DNA of 64,000 bases from Rossellomorea sp. BNER. GTDB taxonomy: Bacteria; Bacillota; Bacilli; Bacillales; Bacillaceae_B. The stretch spans positions 62,001 through 126,000 of the forward strand of contig JANAVG010000002.1 of the NCBI GenBank assembly GCA_024213275.1. The letters are read 5' to 3'. Positions 49,511-59,299 of the stretch are shown here, piece by piece. Positions within the stretch are counted from its first letter, which is position 1, and each line of letters opens with the position of its first letter. The notes beneath the pieces were generated by a model. The model had not been told where the DNA came from and did no database searches. It saw nothing but the letters and a program-made list of their open reading frames with translations. Position numbers and translations under genes: made by a program.

Positions 49511-50374
49511 ATGAAACTTGGAATAAGTTCATACAGTTTGCTTGGGGCAATGAACGCAAAAAAGTTAACGATCTTAGAGGCCATTCAATGGGTAGCAGAT
49601 CAAGGTGGTGAACATATTGAGATTGTACCTATGGGATTTAGTATCGTTAATGATTTTCCATTGGCTGATGCAATTCGGCAAAAAGCTGGGGAAGTAGGAA
49701 TAGAGATCTCAAACTATGCAGTTGGTGCTGACTTTTTAAAATCAAGTGTAGAAGAATTTGAAAAGGAAATAGCCAGAGTAAAAAAAGAGGTGGAAATAGC
49801 CCATCGACTTGGAGTAAAGCTCATGAGGCATGATGTAGCTCAGAAGGCACCTAACGAAATAGCGATTCAAGAGTTTGAAAAAGATTTACCAATATTGGCA
49901 GAGGCTTGCCAGAGGATAGCCGATTATGCAGCACAATTTAATATTGTAACAAGTGTTGAGAACCATGGGTATTATGTTCAAGCAAGTGACCGAGTTCAAC
50001 AATTACTTCATTATGTAAATAAAGAGAACTTCAAGACAACGCTTGATACCGGGAATTTTCTTTGTGTTGATGAGGATCCGGTTTCTGCTGTGAAGAAAAA
50101 CATCCAATATGCGTCGATGATACATGTAAAAGACTTTTATATTAGATCTTCTGCTAGAAAAATGGGGAAAGGTTGGTTTCAAACGAGTTCTGGTAATTAT
50201 TTAAGAGGGGCCATCACTGGTCATGGTGATATCAATCTTGTGGAGGTTATCAAAGTAATTAAACAATCAGGGTACGATGGCTATATTTCAATTGAGTTTG
50301 AAGGAATGGAAGAGTGTTTGCAAGCAACAAAAATAGGTTTGGATACTGTACGTAGAATATGGAAAGAAGTTTAA
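49511..50374 (+). CDS. Sugar phosphate isomerase/epimerase-like TIM-barrel protein (AP-endonuclease 2 family)
   Basis: The 287-residue protein has the xylose-isomerase-like barrel (PF01261) with conserved metal-site surroundings: H-I-E-I-V-P near residue 37, L-M-R-H-D near 113, V-E-N-H-G near 155, T-L-D-T-G-N-F near 178, I-H-V-K-D near 208 and I-S-I-E-F-E-G near 255. Members isomerise or epimerise sugars, or act as lyases on 3-keto sugars. Its place between two Gfo/Idh genes favours a joint pathway. GTAGGAGGAGG precedes the ATG. Confidence 0.87.
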   Translation: MKLGISSYSLLGAMNAKKLTILEAIQWVADQGGEHIEIVPMGFSIVNDFPLADAIRQKAGEVGIEISNYAVGADFLKSSVEEFEKEIARVKKEVEIAHRLGVKLMRHDVAQKAPNEIAIQEFEKDLPILAEACQRIADYAAQFNIVTSVENHGYYVQASDRVQQLLHYVNKENFKTTLDTGNFLCVDEDPVSAVKKNIQYASMIHVKDFYIRSSARKMGKGWFQTSSGNYLRGAITGHGDINLVEVIKVIKQSGYDGYISIEFEGMEECLQATKIGLDTVRRIWKEV

Positions 50375-50395
50375 ATTCAAGGGAGGGTGTTAGAG

Positions 50396-51484
50396 ATGAG
50401 AAAATTAAAAATAGGTGTAATCGGAGCGGGGTCTATTTCTGAGTTGCACTTTCAATCCTACTTACAAAATAATGACGTTGAAATCTATGCTGTTTGTGAT
50501 CTTAATGAACAAAGAGCGCAGGATAAAATGAAAAAATATAACGCAGAAACTTATTATACAAACTATCATGATTTACTAAATGATCCTCAAGTTGATGCAG
50601 TTAGTATTTGTACATGGAATAATTCACATGCAGAAATTTCAATTGCAGCTTTAGACGCCGGAAAACATGTTTTAGTAGAGAAACCATTATGTAAAACAGT
50701 TGATGAGGCACTAAGAGTGGAAGAAGCCGTTAAAAATAACGGAAAAGTATTTCAAATAGGCTTCGTTCGCAGATATGCGTCAAATACAAAAGTTTTGAAG
50801 TCATTTATTAATTCTGGCGATCTAGGAGAAATTTACTATGCGAAAGCTTCTAACTTAAGGCGCTTAGGGAATCCTGGTGGTTGGTTTGCTGATAATGAGA
50901 GATCAGGTGGCGGGCCTTTAATCGATTTAGGTGTCCATATCATTGACTTGTGCTGGTACCTCATGGGGAAACCGAAAGTGAAATCAGTTACAGGAAATAC
51001 CTATTCTAAACTTGGGAACCGATCCAACATTAAAAATTTAACATTTTATCAAGCAGCTGACTATGATCCTGATATTAATAAGGTTGAGGATTTATCAAAT
51101 GCTCTTATTCGTTTTGAGAATGGAGCCTCATTAGTGGTAGATGTAAGCTATACCCTTCATATCAAAAAGGATGAAACCTCTATTCAGTTATTTGGGGAGA
51201 AAGGGGGGGCTGAGATCGAACCAGAACTTCTAATTGTAACAGAAAAAAATGATACGATTATAAATTCACAACCACAAGTTGATTCCTTAGCTTTTGACTT
51301 TAATCAAGCATTTCAAAATGAAATTGATGATTTTATTAAATGTTGTAAAGGTGAGGCGCTGACACTAAGTCCAGTTGAAGATGGTATTGAACTGATGAAA
51401 ATATTATGTGGAATATATGAATCAAGTGAAAAAGGAAAGGAGATTTCATTTGAAAATTTAAAACATAGAATTCAAAAGGCATAG
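50396..51484 (+). CDS. Gfo/Idh/MocA-family oxidoreductase 2
   Basis: The 362-residue protein has G-V-I-G-A-G-S-I-S-E-L-H at the N-terminus, V-E-K-P-L-C-K near residue 95, and W-F-A-D-N-E-R-S-G-G-G-P-L-I-D-L-G-V-H-I-I-D in the C-terminal domain. It is distinct from the first oxidoreductase (48472) and only distantly similar. I choose ATG at 50396 with GGAGGG 8 bp upstream; the GTG at 50387 overlaps that site. It closes the three-gene unit at a terminator. Confidence 0.88.
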   Translation: MRKLKIGVIGAGSISELHFQSYLQNNDVEIYAVCDLNEQRAQDKMKKYNAETYYTNYHDLLNDPQVDAVSICTWNNSHAEISIAALDAGKHVLVEKPLCKTVDEALRVEEAVKNNGKVFQIGFVRRYASNTKVLKSFINSGDLGEIYYAKASNLRRLGNPGGWFADNERSGGGPLIDLGVHIIDLCWYLMGKPKVKSVTGNTYSKLGNRSNIKNLTFYQAADYDPDINKVEDLSNALIRFENGASLVVDVSYTLHIKKDETSIQLFGEKGGAEIEPELLIVTEKNDTIINSQPQVDSLAFDFNQAFQNEIDDFIKCCKGEALTLSPVEDGIELMKILCGIYESSEKGKEISFENLKHRIQKA

Positions 51485-51518
51485 TACTATATTAATATTT
51501 TTAGATTAAGAGCAGAAT

Positions 51519-51563
51519 AAAGGTTAATCTAGTAGTATAATTACTTTAGATTAACCTTTTTAT
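51519..51563 (+). terminator. Rho-independent terminator after the Gfo/Idh unit
   Basis: A 13-bp perfect stem (AAAGGTTAATCTA / TAGATTAACCTTT) followed by T-rich sequence. Confidence 0.85.
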
Positions 51564-51764
51564 TTTCTATTAAAATGTTTGCCTCAAAACTTGACTGTGT
51601 TTAAAAGATTGAATATTTCTAATATTAAAAACCATTTTTATATTATAAAATATAAGTCTGCTATTAAAAAACTCATTCTAAAAGCGTTATCTCATCCTCA
51701 ACAAGATTTATCAGTTATATTCTTGAAAATTGTTATCTTCATTATTTTGAAGGTGGTCATGAAT

Positions 51765-54056
51765 ATGTTTAGAATACATAAGATGCATTCGAGGTTATTA
51801 TATAAATATTTACTGTCGTATTTGCTTATGTTTTTCATCCCATTGGTCATTATGAGTATTATTATTTATCAAAATTCAGTTGTTAGTTTAAGAGAGGGTA
51901 TTGAACAATCTAATATTGACAAGTTAAATCAAGTGAAAAATATAACTGATGATCGAATGGAGGAATTAGAAAGGCTTGCTGTAAGAATTTCATATGATCA
52001 TCGGTTATCACCTTATATGGTTAACGATGGTTTTTATGGTAAAGAAGCAATTGAGGAGCTTAATAAATATAAAGCAAATAGTTCGATTATTAAGGAGTTG
52101 TTTCTTTATTACCATGGTGATAGTAAAATATATTCCTCAAAAGGATCGTATTCTTTCAAAACCTTTGAACAAACCTATCGTTTTGATCAATCGAAGAAAG
52201 AGAAGATAAGCAAAGCATTAGATAGCAATCTTCCAATCGTTTTTCCTGCTGAATCTGTTACAGTGAAAAATAATGAAAAAGAACGATTGATTACCTATTT
52301 GCATCCAATTACTCGTAATACGTCAACTCCATATGGGGCGGTTATTTACTTAATTGAGGAATCTGCGATAACAGGTTCGATTAAGGATATTTTAGGTGAT
52401 TTTCAAGGGAACGCTTATATATTTGATGAAAATAAAAATGTTCTTACTTCGAATTTAAATAGTATTAGGGAAACCGATAGTAAGAAGCTGGCAAAAATCG
52501 ATAAACCAGGTGTATCCAGTGTAAGTTACAAAGGTAGCGAATACTCCGTGGTTTCAGTAAAGTCCAAAGTGAGTGGGTGGACCTTTGTTACTGTCATGCC
52601 CACAGATCAATTTTTTAGTAAGGTAGTCAATCTACAAAAGTTTTTAAGTATGCTTCTTATTTCAATTGTCCTGACAGGCATTGGGGCTGCGATTTTATTA
52701 GCGAGGAATCAGTATCGACCGATTCATAATCTTTTAGACTTTATTAAAAAGAATCATAATCGTGTTTCAGATATCAATAATAGTAATGAACTCGAGACTA
52801 TACAAGTAACGGTGGCAAAGGTATTAAAAGATCACGAGAGTTTAAGTGAAAAGATGGATATCCAAGCTCCTTTTGTAAGAGATCAATATCTTATGAGGAT
52901 GTTAAATGGACATTTAATTGACGACAATGAAATCAATAGCCTATTAGACTCATTGGAAATCGTAATGAAAAGCGATCAATATTTTGTTGTACTTGTTTCC
53001 TTAAAAAAGGAATTTTTACAAAAAAGAGAAGAAATAATTCGCTTCCTTTCAATTTTAACTTTCAAAGAAGCAATTTCTTATGGGGTAGAAGTTGGCTATA
53101 AAGATGCCATTGCATTGATTGTTAGTATAGATCAATCGGTCGAAAATCCGGTAGCCCCCCGGAAGATTGTCCCTGAAATAAAGAGTTTATTAGAGGAGAA
53201 CATTAAAGTTGAGCCTATTATTTCCGTAGGGAATTTGTATAATGAAAAAAATAAAATAAATCGGTCATTTATAGAAGCATTGGCGGCATTGGAGAATAGA
53301 TTTATGAATGATCGAGAAAGTATCACTTATTTTGAAGATATCAGCTCCCAACCTGAACGGACAATTGGTTATCCAAAAGAAGAACAAATTAAATTTGTTC
53401 AAAGTTTAAAGCAAGGAGACCAAATTGTTGCAATTGAAACAATAAGATACATGTTTGAAAGTATCGCTAATAAAGAACTTTCCGTACAGATGATTAAGTG
53501 CCTATGTTTCGATATTATTAATACCGTTTTAAAAGTGGCAGTAGAGATAGGACTGGAGGATCAAACTCATGATATTAATGGGATTGTTGAATTCAATTCA
53601 ATTGGGGACCTAGAAAAAAATCTTTATCCAATAATCATTGATATTTGTAATGAAGTAGAAAGAAAAAATGAAAATCATAATAGTAAACTTTGTAATGAAA
53701 TTATTTCTCATATAAATGCTCATTTTACTAATTACGATCTTAGCCTTGAAAATATTGCACAAAAGTTCAAGCTATCTACATCCTATTTGAGTAGATTTCT
53801 TAAAGAACAAACAGGAGTTACCTTTACTCAATATGTATGGCATTTAAGAATCGAGGAAGTCAAAAGACTGTTGGCAGAAACAGATGAGACGATTAAAACG
53901 ATCGTTTTAAAAGCTGGTTATATAGATGTGGCAAATTTTACGAGAAAGTTTAAAAAAACAGAGGGGATAACACCAGGTCAATATCGAAACCTTTATGCAT
54001 CAAGTAACAATCAGATACAAGCTAATTTGGAAAAGGAAGAACATTTTAGAGGATAG
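51765..54056 (+). CDS. Membrane-bound AraC-type transcription regulator (YesS-like)
   Basis: The 763-residue protein has a membrane span near residues 15-35, an extracellular sensor region (about 40-290), a second span near 295-315 (L-L-I-S-I-V-L-T-G-I-G-A-A-I-L-L), a long cytosolic linker, and a C-terminal AraC DNA-binding pair of helix-turn-helix units (about 660-755; L-S-T-S-Y-L-S-R-F-L-K and D-V-A-N-F-T-R-K-F-K-K, then T-P-G-Q-Y-R). This is the YesS architecture, which couples an outside signal directly to transcription. I choose ATG at 51765 with AAGGTGG 8 bp upstream; the frame starts 186 bp earlier without a site. It probably controls the importer and hydrolase genes that follow. Confidence 0.88.
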   Translation: MFRIHKMHSRLLYKYLLSYLLMFFIPLVIMSIIIYQNSVVSLREGIEQSNIDKLNQVKNITDDRMEELERLAVRISYDHRLSPYMVNDGFYGKEAIEELNKYKANSSIIKELFLYYHGDSKIYSSKGSYSFKTFEQTYRFDQSKKEKISKALDSNLPIVFPAESVTVKNNEKERLITYLHPITRNTSTPYGAVIYLIEESAITGSIKDILGDFQGNAYIFDENKNVLTSNLNSIRETDSKKLAKIDKPGVSSVSYKGSEYSVVSVKSKVSGWTFVTVMPTDQFFSKVVNLQKFLSMLLISIVLTGIGAAILLARNQYRPIHNLLDFIKKNHNRVSDINNSNELETIQVTVAKVLKDHESLSEKMDIQAPFVRDQYLMRMLNGHLIDDNEINSLLDSLEIVMKSDQYFVVLVSLKKEFLQKREEIIRFLSILTFKEAISYGVEVGYKDAIALIVSIDQSVENPVAPRKIVPEIKSLLEENIKVEPIISVGNLYNEKNKINRSFIEALAALENRFMNDRESITYFEDISSQPERTIGYPKEEQIKFVQSLKQGDQIVAIETIRYMFESIANKELSVQMIKCLCFDIINTVLKVAVEIGLEDQTHDINGIVEFNSIGDLEKNLYPIIIDICNEVERKNENHNSKLCNEIISHINAHFTNYDLSLENIAQKFKLSTSYLSRFLKEQTGVTFTQYVWHLRIEEVKRLLAETDETIKTIVLKAGYIDVANFTRKFKKTEGITPGQYRNLYASSNNQIQANLEKEEHFRG

Positions 54057-54080
54057 CGATATAAGCTATCCTCTATTTTC
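54048..54080 (+). terminator. Terminator-like hairpin after the YesS-type regulator
   Basis: AGAGGATAGC pairs with GCTATCCTCT over 10 bp; the left arm contains the regulator stop codon, and a T-rich stretch follows. Confidence 0.7.
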
Positions 54081-54290
54081 TTGTAGTTTTCTCATTGAGT
54101 ACCTCGGTAAAAATACACATAGAACAACAAAATTGACATATTTGCACCTGGAACTACCCATAAAAGCGTTGCTAAACCTTGTTTTTCCATGTGTTCACAA
54201 CGTAAAACAAAAATAACATATTTATTAAAATCATTATTTTCGTGTAAATTTAAAATATTCAGAAAAATATAACAGGAGGGGGTTTGCAAG

Positions 54291-55292
54291 GTGAATGATA
54301 GCCAAGTTACTACGAATCAAAATAAAACCCAGTTAAATGTTGAAACACGCAAAGATCATTATATGCTAGATTCAAAGATTAAGGTAAAGAAGAAGAAAAC
54401 GAAGAAAATCATACGTAATTGGGAGTTGTATTTATTTCTGCTTCCGACATTAGCTTATTTTATTATCTTCCATTATATTCCGATGTATGGGGTTCAAATT
54501 GCATTTAAAGATTTTCTTCCCTCCACAGGAATATGGGGCAGTGAATGGGTAGGTTTTTCTCATTTTACTCGTTTTTTTGAATCCTATTACTTTTGGGATC
54601 TTATCAAGAATACACTTGGAATCAGCATCTATGAACTGATTGTCGGATTTCCACTGCCGATTATAGTAGCCCTTTCCATAAATGAAGTGAAAGATGGATT
54701 GTTTAAACGTAGTGTTCAAACGGTTACTTATGCTCCCCATTTTATTTCAGTAGTGGTTATGGCGGGTATGATTATAGCATTTTTATCCCCTGCCACAGGT
54801 GTTATAAATCATTTTATAAGTGCACTAGGGTTTGAACCGATTCCGTTTATGAGTGATCCAGGCTGGTTCAAGTCAGTTTATGTGTTTTCAGGTGTCTGGC
54901 AAAGTACTGGCTGGGGAACGATTATTTATCTTGCCGCATTAGCAGGAGTCGATCAACAACTACATGAGGCGGCCATTGTAGATGGGGCAACGCGATTGCA
55001 GCGCATTTGGCACATTAATATTCCTGCCCTTGTTCCCACTATGATTATCTTATTAATCTTAAATGTAGGAAGTATTCTATCAGTCGGTTTTGAAAAAATC
55101 TTATTGTTACAAAACCCGCTCAATATTGATTCTTCAAATGTCATTGCAACGTTTGTTTATAAAGCAGGTTTACTTGATGCACAATACAGCTTTGCAGCAG
55201 CCGTTGGATTATTTAATGCTGTAATCAGTGCCATTTTATTAATAATAGTCAACCAAATTGCTAGAAAAAGAAGTGAAACAAGTCTTTGGTAA
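54291..55292 (+). CDS. lplB: ABC sugar transporter permease (LplB type)
   Basis: The 333-residue protein has a basic, Lys-rich N-terminus (K-V-K-K-K-K-T-K-K) and six spans. The binding-protein-dependent permease motif E-A-A-I-V-D-G-A near residue 225 would contact the ATPase. It resembles LplB of B. subtilis, the first permease of polysaccharide-derived oligosaccharide importers. The start is GTG at 54291 with AGGAGGGGG 9 bp upstream. No ATPase gene is in the island, as in other LplABC-type systems, which share the general ATPase MsmX. Confidence 0.92.
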   Translation: MNDSQVTTNQNKTQLNVETRKDHYMLDSKIKVKKKKTKKIIRNWELYLFLLPTLAYFIIFHYIPMYGVQIAFKDFLPSTGIWGSEWVGFSHFTRFFESYYFWDLIKNTLGISIYELIVGFPLPIIVALSINEVKDGLFKRSVQTVTYAPHFISVVVMAGMIIAFLSPATGVINHFISALGFEPIPFMSDPGWFKSVYVFSGVWQSTGWGTIIYLAALAGVDQQLHEAAIVDGATRLQRIWHINIPALVPTMIILLILNVGSILSVGFEKILLLQNPLNIDSSNVIATFVYKAGLLDAQYSFAAAVGLFNAVISAILLIIVNQIARKRSETSLW

Positions 55293-55304
55293 GGGGGAGA
55301 GTCT

Positions 55305-56216
55305 ATGAGTTCAGTTGTAAAAGAGACTAATACAGATAAAATCTTTAAAGCAATTAACTATGCATTTTTATTACTAGCACTATTACTTGTCCTATATCCT
55401 TTAATTTATATTATTAGCGCGTCCGTAAGTAATCCATCTGATGTTAACTCAGGGGAAATGTGGCTATTTCCAAAGGGATTTACTTTAGATGGGTATAAGC
55501 TTATTTTTGAAAATGACCAAATTTGGAGGGGGTATTTAAATACGATTATTTATACGGTATTAGGAACAGCGGTTAACTTATTATTTACCCTTCCCGCAGC
55601 CTATGCACTATCGCGGAAAGACTTAGTAGGTAGAAATATATTTATGGGAATATTCGTATTTACGATGTTTTTCAGTGGGGGGTTAATCCCTTCTTATCTA
55701 TTAGTTAAAAATCTTGGAATGCTCGATACGATTTGGGCTATGATTCTGCCAAATGCTGTAGCTGTTTGGAATTTAATTGTTGCGCGTGTTTTTTTTCAAG
55801 TAACTATACCAAAAGAACTCGAAGAAGCTGCTGTTATTGATGGTTGTACTAATTTAAAAATGTTTGTGAAGATTGTTTTACCTTTATCTACTCCTATCAT
55901 TGCTGTCATGGCTTTATTTTACGGGGTTGGTCATTGGAATGGTTATTTCAATGCCTTAATTTACCTATCAGACAAAGATTTATTTCCACTTCAGTTAGTT
56001 TTACGAGAAATTTTAGTACTCCAGGCAATGTCATCAGATATGGCAGGTGGCGCCATTTCAAGTTCAATGGCAGAAGCTCAGCATTCGAAGGCAGAGCTTG
56101 CACAAATCATAAAATATGGTGTGATGATCGTTTCAACACTGCCAATTATCATTGTATATCCATTTTTACAACGCTATTTTGTAAAAGGGGTTATGATTGG
56201 GTCCGTTAAGGGCTGA
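55305..56216 (+). CDS. ytcP: ABC sugar transporter permease (YtcP/LplC type)
   Basis: The 303-residue protein has six spans and the ATPase-contact motif E-A-A-V-I-D-G-C near residue 180, and the family ending F-L-Q-R-Y-F-V-K-G-V-M-I-G-S-V-K-G. It is the second permease of the importer and begins 12 bp after the first, behind AAGGGGGAG. A 100-bp gap separates it from the binding-protein gene. Sequence fits YtcP/LplC. Confidence 0.92.
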   Translation: MSSVVKETNTDKIFKAINYAFLLLALLLVLYPLIYIISASVSNPSDVNSGEMWLFPKGFTLDGYKLIFENDQIWRGYLNTIIYTVLGTAVNLLFTLPAAYALSRKDLVGRNIFMGIFVFTMFFSGGLIPSYLLVKNLGMLDTIWAMILPNAVAVWNLIVARVFFQVTIPKELEEAAVIDGCTNLKMFVKIVLPLSTPIIAVMALFYGVGHWNGYFNALIYLSDKDLFPLQLVLREILVLQAMSSDMAGGAISSSMAEAQHSKAELAQIIKYGVMIVSTLPIIIVYPFLQRYFVKGVMIGSVKG

Positions 56217-56334
56217 AATTTATGTTGTTTAACAAGCAGTTTATTTACTAGACTTTGAGGGGGTGATTTGAGAAATTGATTTTTATCATTTTTATCAAGA
56301 TGAAAATATAAATGAATGAAAGGGGTCATGGAAA

Positions 56335-57921
56335 TTGAAAAAAGTTCTTATTATGATACTATCACTTGTTTTAGTCACGTCCATGTTGGCAGCTTGCACT
56401 GAAAAATCTAGTACTAATCAAAATGCAAAAAACAAAGTAGAGATCAACAAAGAAGGTTTTCCAATTGTTGATGAAAAACTCAAAATGTCCATGATGGGTC
56501 CAGATGTCGGGCAGGCGAACTGGAAGGATATGGCCTTTTTTAAAGAAATGGAAAAAATGACAAATGTGCAGTTCGAATTTACAACACCTCCACTAAGTGA
56601 TTTTGAAACAAAATTAAATCTAGCTTTTGCAAGTGGTGAGATCCCTGACGTTCTTTTTGGCTCTTCTTTAACAGCAGAACAAGAAGTAAAGTATGGTAAA
56701 CAAGGCGTATTGATACCTTTAGAAGATTTAATTAAAAAATATGCTCCAAATATTCAAAAAATGTTTGAAGAAAATCCTGATGTGAAAAAGTCGATTACCA
56801 CTGTAGATGGCCATATATATTCATTACCGATGGTAGATAAAAATGCCGTATGGTATATGGGACCATTATGGTATAACGGTAAATGGCTTGATGCATTAGG
56901 AGTTAAGGAATTACCTAAAACCACTGATGAGCTATATACATTATTAAAACGTTTCAAAACAGAGGATCCGAATGGGAACGGAAAAGCGGATGAAATTCCT
57001 TTTACATCTGTTGCATTAGATGATGCTCGTCTATGGCTTCTTGGAGCTTTTGGACACACAGAGTGGGGGATCGAAGAAGTAAATGGCAAGGTTAGATACA
57101 CACCAATTGAAGATGGTTACCAAGAATATCTGAAATTTATGAATAAGCTTTATGATGAAAAGTTATTGGACCCTGAGGTATTCTCACAATCAAATGAACA
57201 GAAAAAAGCGAAAGGTCAATCCAATAGAGTTGGTCTATTCCAGGATTGGTATTCTTACTTTACAACAGGAGATAAAGAAGAAGAAGCTCTTGATGACCCG
57301 ATGTTTCATCCACTCTCAAGTTCTGTAACAGATGAACCTATTGCGCCACTAAGCCCGGGAATCTACCGTGGGCAATTTTCTATTACCAACAAAAATGCAA
57401 ATCCTGCAGCAGCGATTCGCTGGGTTGATTACCTCTACTCTCAAGAAGGAAATGAACTTCTGAATATTGGAAAAGCCGGGGATGTATGGGATTGGGAAAA
57501 TAAAGATAAAGGAACTAGGAAATTACTAGAGTCGCCAATAGAGGGGAAAACCATTGAAGATTATCGTGGAACGACTACACCTGATTTCGGTATTAATGTT
57601 CCAGCATTACGATCACCTATTGAAGGCTTCCCTGTACCGGAATTTAAGAAATTCATTGATTCGGAAACCGATAACAAAATAAAGCCATATGCAAAGATCC
57701 CATATCCGCTAGTTTATTTAACGTCTGAGGAACAAGAAGAAGTAAGTAGAATTAATGCAGATTTGGATACCTATGTTGAACAGATGGAAGCAAAATTTAT
57801 TACTGGTGTAGAACCAATGTCAAATTGGGAAAAGTACGTAAAAACAATTGAAGATATGGGTGTTGATAAGTTGATTGAAATTTATCAAGATGCATATGAT
57901 CGCTGGAATAAAAGCGAATAG
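56335..57921 (+). CDS. lipO: Extracellular solute-binding lipoprotein (LipO/YtcQ type)
   Basis: The 528-residue substrate-binding protein has a lipoprotein signal: K-K at the N-terminus, a hydrophobic core, and the lipobox L-A-A-C with C21 lipidated. The mature region shows the LplA-type marks D-V-L-F-G-S near residue 105, F-K-T-E-D-P-N-G-N-G-K-A-D-E-I-P-F near 210 (calcium-loop-like) and W-V-D-Y-L-Y-S near 365. The start is TTG at 56335 with AAGGGG upstream. Family 1 (LplA-like) binding proteins take up oligosaccharides and glycan fragments. Its place with GH20, GH-A and GH29 genes suggests that its ligand is their substrate. Confidence 0.92.
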   Translation: MKKVLIMILSLVLVTSMLAACTEKSSTNQNAKNKVEINKEGFPIVDEKLKMSMMGPDVGQANWKDMAFFKEMEKMTNVQFEFTTPPLSDFETKLNLAFASGEIPDVLFGSSLTAEQEVKYGKQGVLIPLEDLIKKYAPNIQKMFEENPDVKKSITTVDGHIYSLPMVDKNAVWYMGPLWYNGKWLDALGVKELPKTTDELYTLLKRFKTEDPNGNGKADEIPFTSVALDDARLWLLGAFGHTEWGIEEVNGKVRYTPIEDGYQEYLKFMNKLYDEKLLDPEVFSQSNEQKKAKGQSNRVGLFQDWYSYFTTGDKEEEALDDPMFHPLSSSVTDEPIAPLSPGIYRGQFSITNKNANPAAAIRWVDYLYSQEGNELLNIGKAGDVWDWENKDKGTRKLLESPIEGKTIEDYRGTTTPDFGINVPALRSPIEGFPVPEFKKFIDSETDNKIKPYAKIPYPLVYLTSEEQEEVSRINADLDTYVEQMEAKFITGVEPMSNWEKYVKTIEDMGVDKLIEIYQDAYDRWNKSE

Positions 57922-57975
57922 CTAAAAGATTAATATAACTTAAGCAAAAAGTAGTTAGACAGCAGTTTAGAATAA

Positions 57976-58023
57976 AGGCTCGTATTATTCGTGGTCAAGA
58001 GATTACGGAAATGATACGAGCCT
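57976..58023 (+). terminator. Terminator-like hairpin after the binding-protein gene
   Basis: AGGCTCGTAT pairs with ATACGAGCCT over 10 bp with a 28-nt loop. A weak T-rich tail follows; it could reduce read-through into the hydrolase genes. Confidence 0.55.
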
Positions 58024-58164
58024 GTAATTTTAGTTATTTCTAGGCTGTATCCGCATACTTTTCGAACAAGAATAGAACTCCTTAATTTTTATAGTTTCGA
58101 GGCATCATTTCGTCAAAGCAAAAAATGGTTCACTAGTATTGAATGATTTAAGATGTCTATGTTG

Positions 58165-58197
58165 ACAAAAAGCCACAAAGTTTACGAAAAGAGCCTT
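58165..58197. repeat. Partial copy of the AAAGAGCC repeat
   Basis: CACAAAGTTTACGAAAAGAG followed by CCTT resembles the right part of the repeat at 26332-26421 (ACAAAGTTTTAGAAAAGAGCC). It lies 32 bp before the GH20 gene. Confidence 0.5.
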
Positions 58198-58228
58198 TCC
58201 TAAATTTAAATTGGAGGATGAAATACTT

Positions 58229-59257
58229 ATGAGAAATGAACCAGTAAGAGCGTTTCATTTACGATTTGGGTCACATGAGCTAATAGAATCATTCAAACAG
58301 TTTATTGAAAAAGTCTTGGTACCAAAGGGCATAAATCACTTAATAATAGAATGCAATACATCATTTGTATTTGAAACACACCCAGAAATTACGGCGGGGA
58401 CATTGACAAAGCAGGATGCACGTGAAATTACTGCTGTCTGTAAACAGAACGGGATTCGTGTGATTCCTCTTTTTCAGTGCCTTGGTCATCAAGGATGGGG
58501 AGGTGCTCCTAATTCAATATTAAAAGCGTATCCGGAGTTTGATGAAACCCCCCATATATCAGTAGAAGCTAAGTGGCCTGATTTTTTCTGTAGAAGCTGG
58601 TGTCCATTGCATCCAGAGGTGAATGATCTTGTATTTGAACTAATGGACGAATTAATTGAAGCATTTGAAACCGATGCTTTTCATGTAGGAATGGATGAGG
58701 TGTACGAAATAGCTGATGATCACTGTCCACGCTGTAAAGGAAAAGAGCGTTCTGAACTATTTGCTAAGGCTGTAAACGATATGTATGGATATATAGTTGA
58801 GAAGCGTGGCTTACAAATGTTTATGTGGGCTGATCGATTAAATGACAGTGAGAAAACAGGATACAACCCTTGGGAAGGAGATACTTTTGGTACTCATAAA
58901 GCTATCTCTGCTATTCCCAAAGACATTGTGCTCATGGATTGGCATTACGATAAACTAGATTCGTACCCTTCTGTTACCATTTTTCTGGAAAATGGGTTTT
59001 CAGTTATCCCTTCATGCTGGTATAAAACAGAAGCTGCCTTAGATTTACTTAAAGAAAGCGAGCGTCAAGCGAATGAAACCGCTGTTAGTGAAAAACTGCA
59101 AGGGATGGCCATAACATCATGGAATCAATGGGATAAAGAAGCGTTTGAAAAGTTTATGAGTATGACCGCAGACCCTGTTAGTGAGGATAATGAAATAGGA
59201 GAGTTAGATGAACTTTATCGTACTCTGGGCATCATTACCGGAAAACTTTCTGAATGA
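58229..59257 (+). CDS. GH20-family beta-N-acetylhexosaminidase-like catalytic domain
   Basis: The 342-residue protein is a lone GH20-type barrel. It has H-V-G-M-D156-E157-V-Y, matching the H-x-G-x-D-E catalytic pair, preceded by the long stretch F-Q-C-L-G-H and Y-P-E-F that lines the sugar site, and W-A-D-R near residue 195. GH20 enzymes remove beta-GlcNAc, beta-GalNAc or lacto-N-biose units. It lacks the usual N-terminal GH20b domain and a signal peptide, so it should be cytosolic. I choose ATG at 58229; the TTG at 58211 lies in the ribosome binding site GGAGGATG. It starts the final hydrolase group of the island. Confidence 0.82.
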   Translation: MRNEPVRAFHLRFGSHELIESFKQFIEKVLVPKGINHLIIECNTSFVFETHPEITAGTLTKQDAREITAVCKQNGIRVIPLFQCLGHQGWGGAPNSILKAYPEFDETPHISVEAKWPDFFCRSWCPLHPEVNDLVFELMDELIEAFETDAFHVGMDEVYEIADDHCPRCKGKERSELFAKAVNDMYGYIVEKRGLQMFMWADRLNDSEKTGYNPWEGDTFGTHKAISAIPKDIVLMDWHYDKLDSYPSVTIFLENGFSVIPSCWYKTEAALDLLKESERQANETAVSEKLQGMAITSWNQWDKEAFEKFMSMTADPVSEDNEIGELDELYRTLGIITGKLSE

Positions 59258-59299
59258 AGAAAAGTAAATAGGTTCGGAAATAAATAAGGAGGACGAATC

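Noticed and set aside
51579..51764. 62-codon N-terminal extension of the YesS-type regulator
   Set aside because: It starts just after the previous terminator without a ribosome binding site; ATG 51765 has AAGGTGG and precedes the first membrane span.
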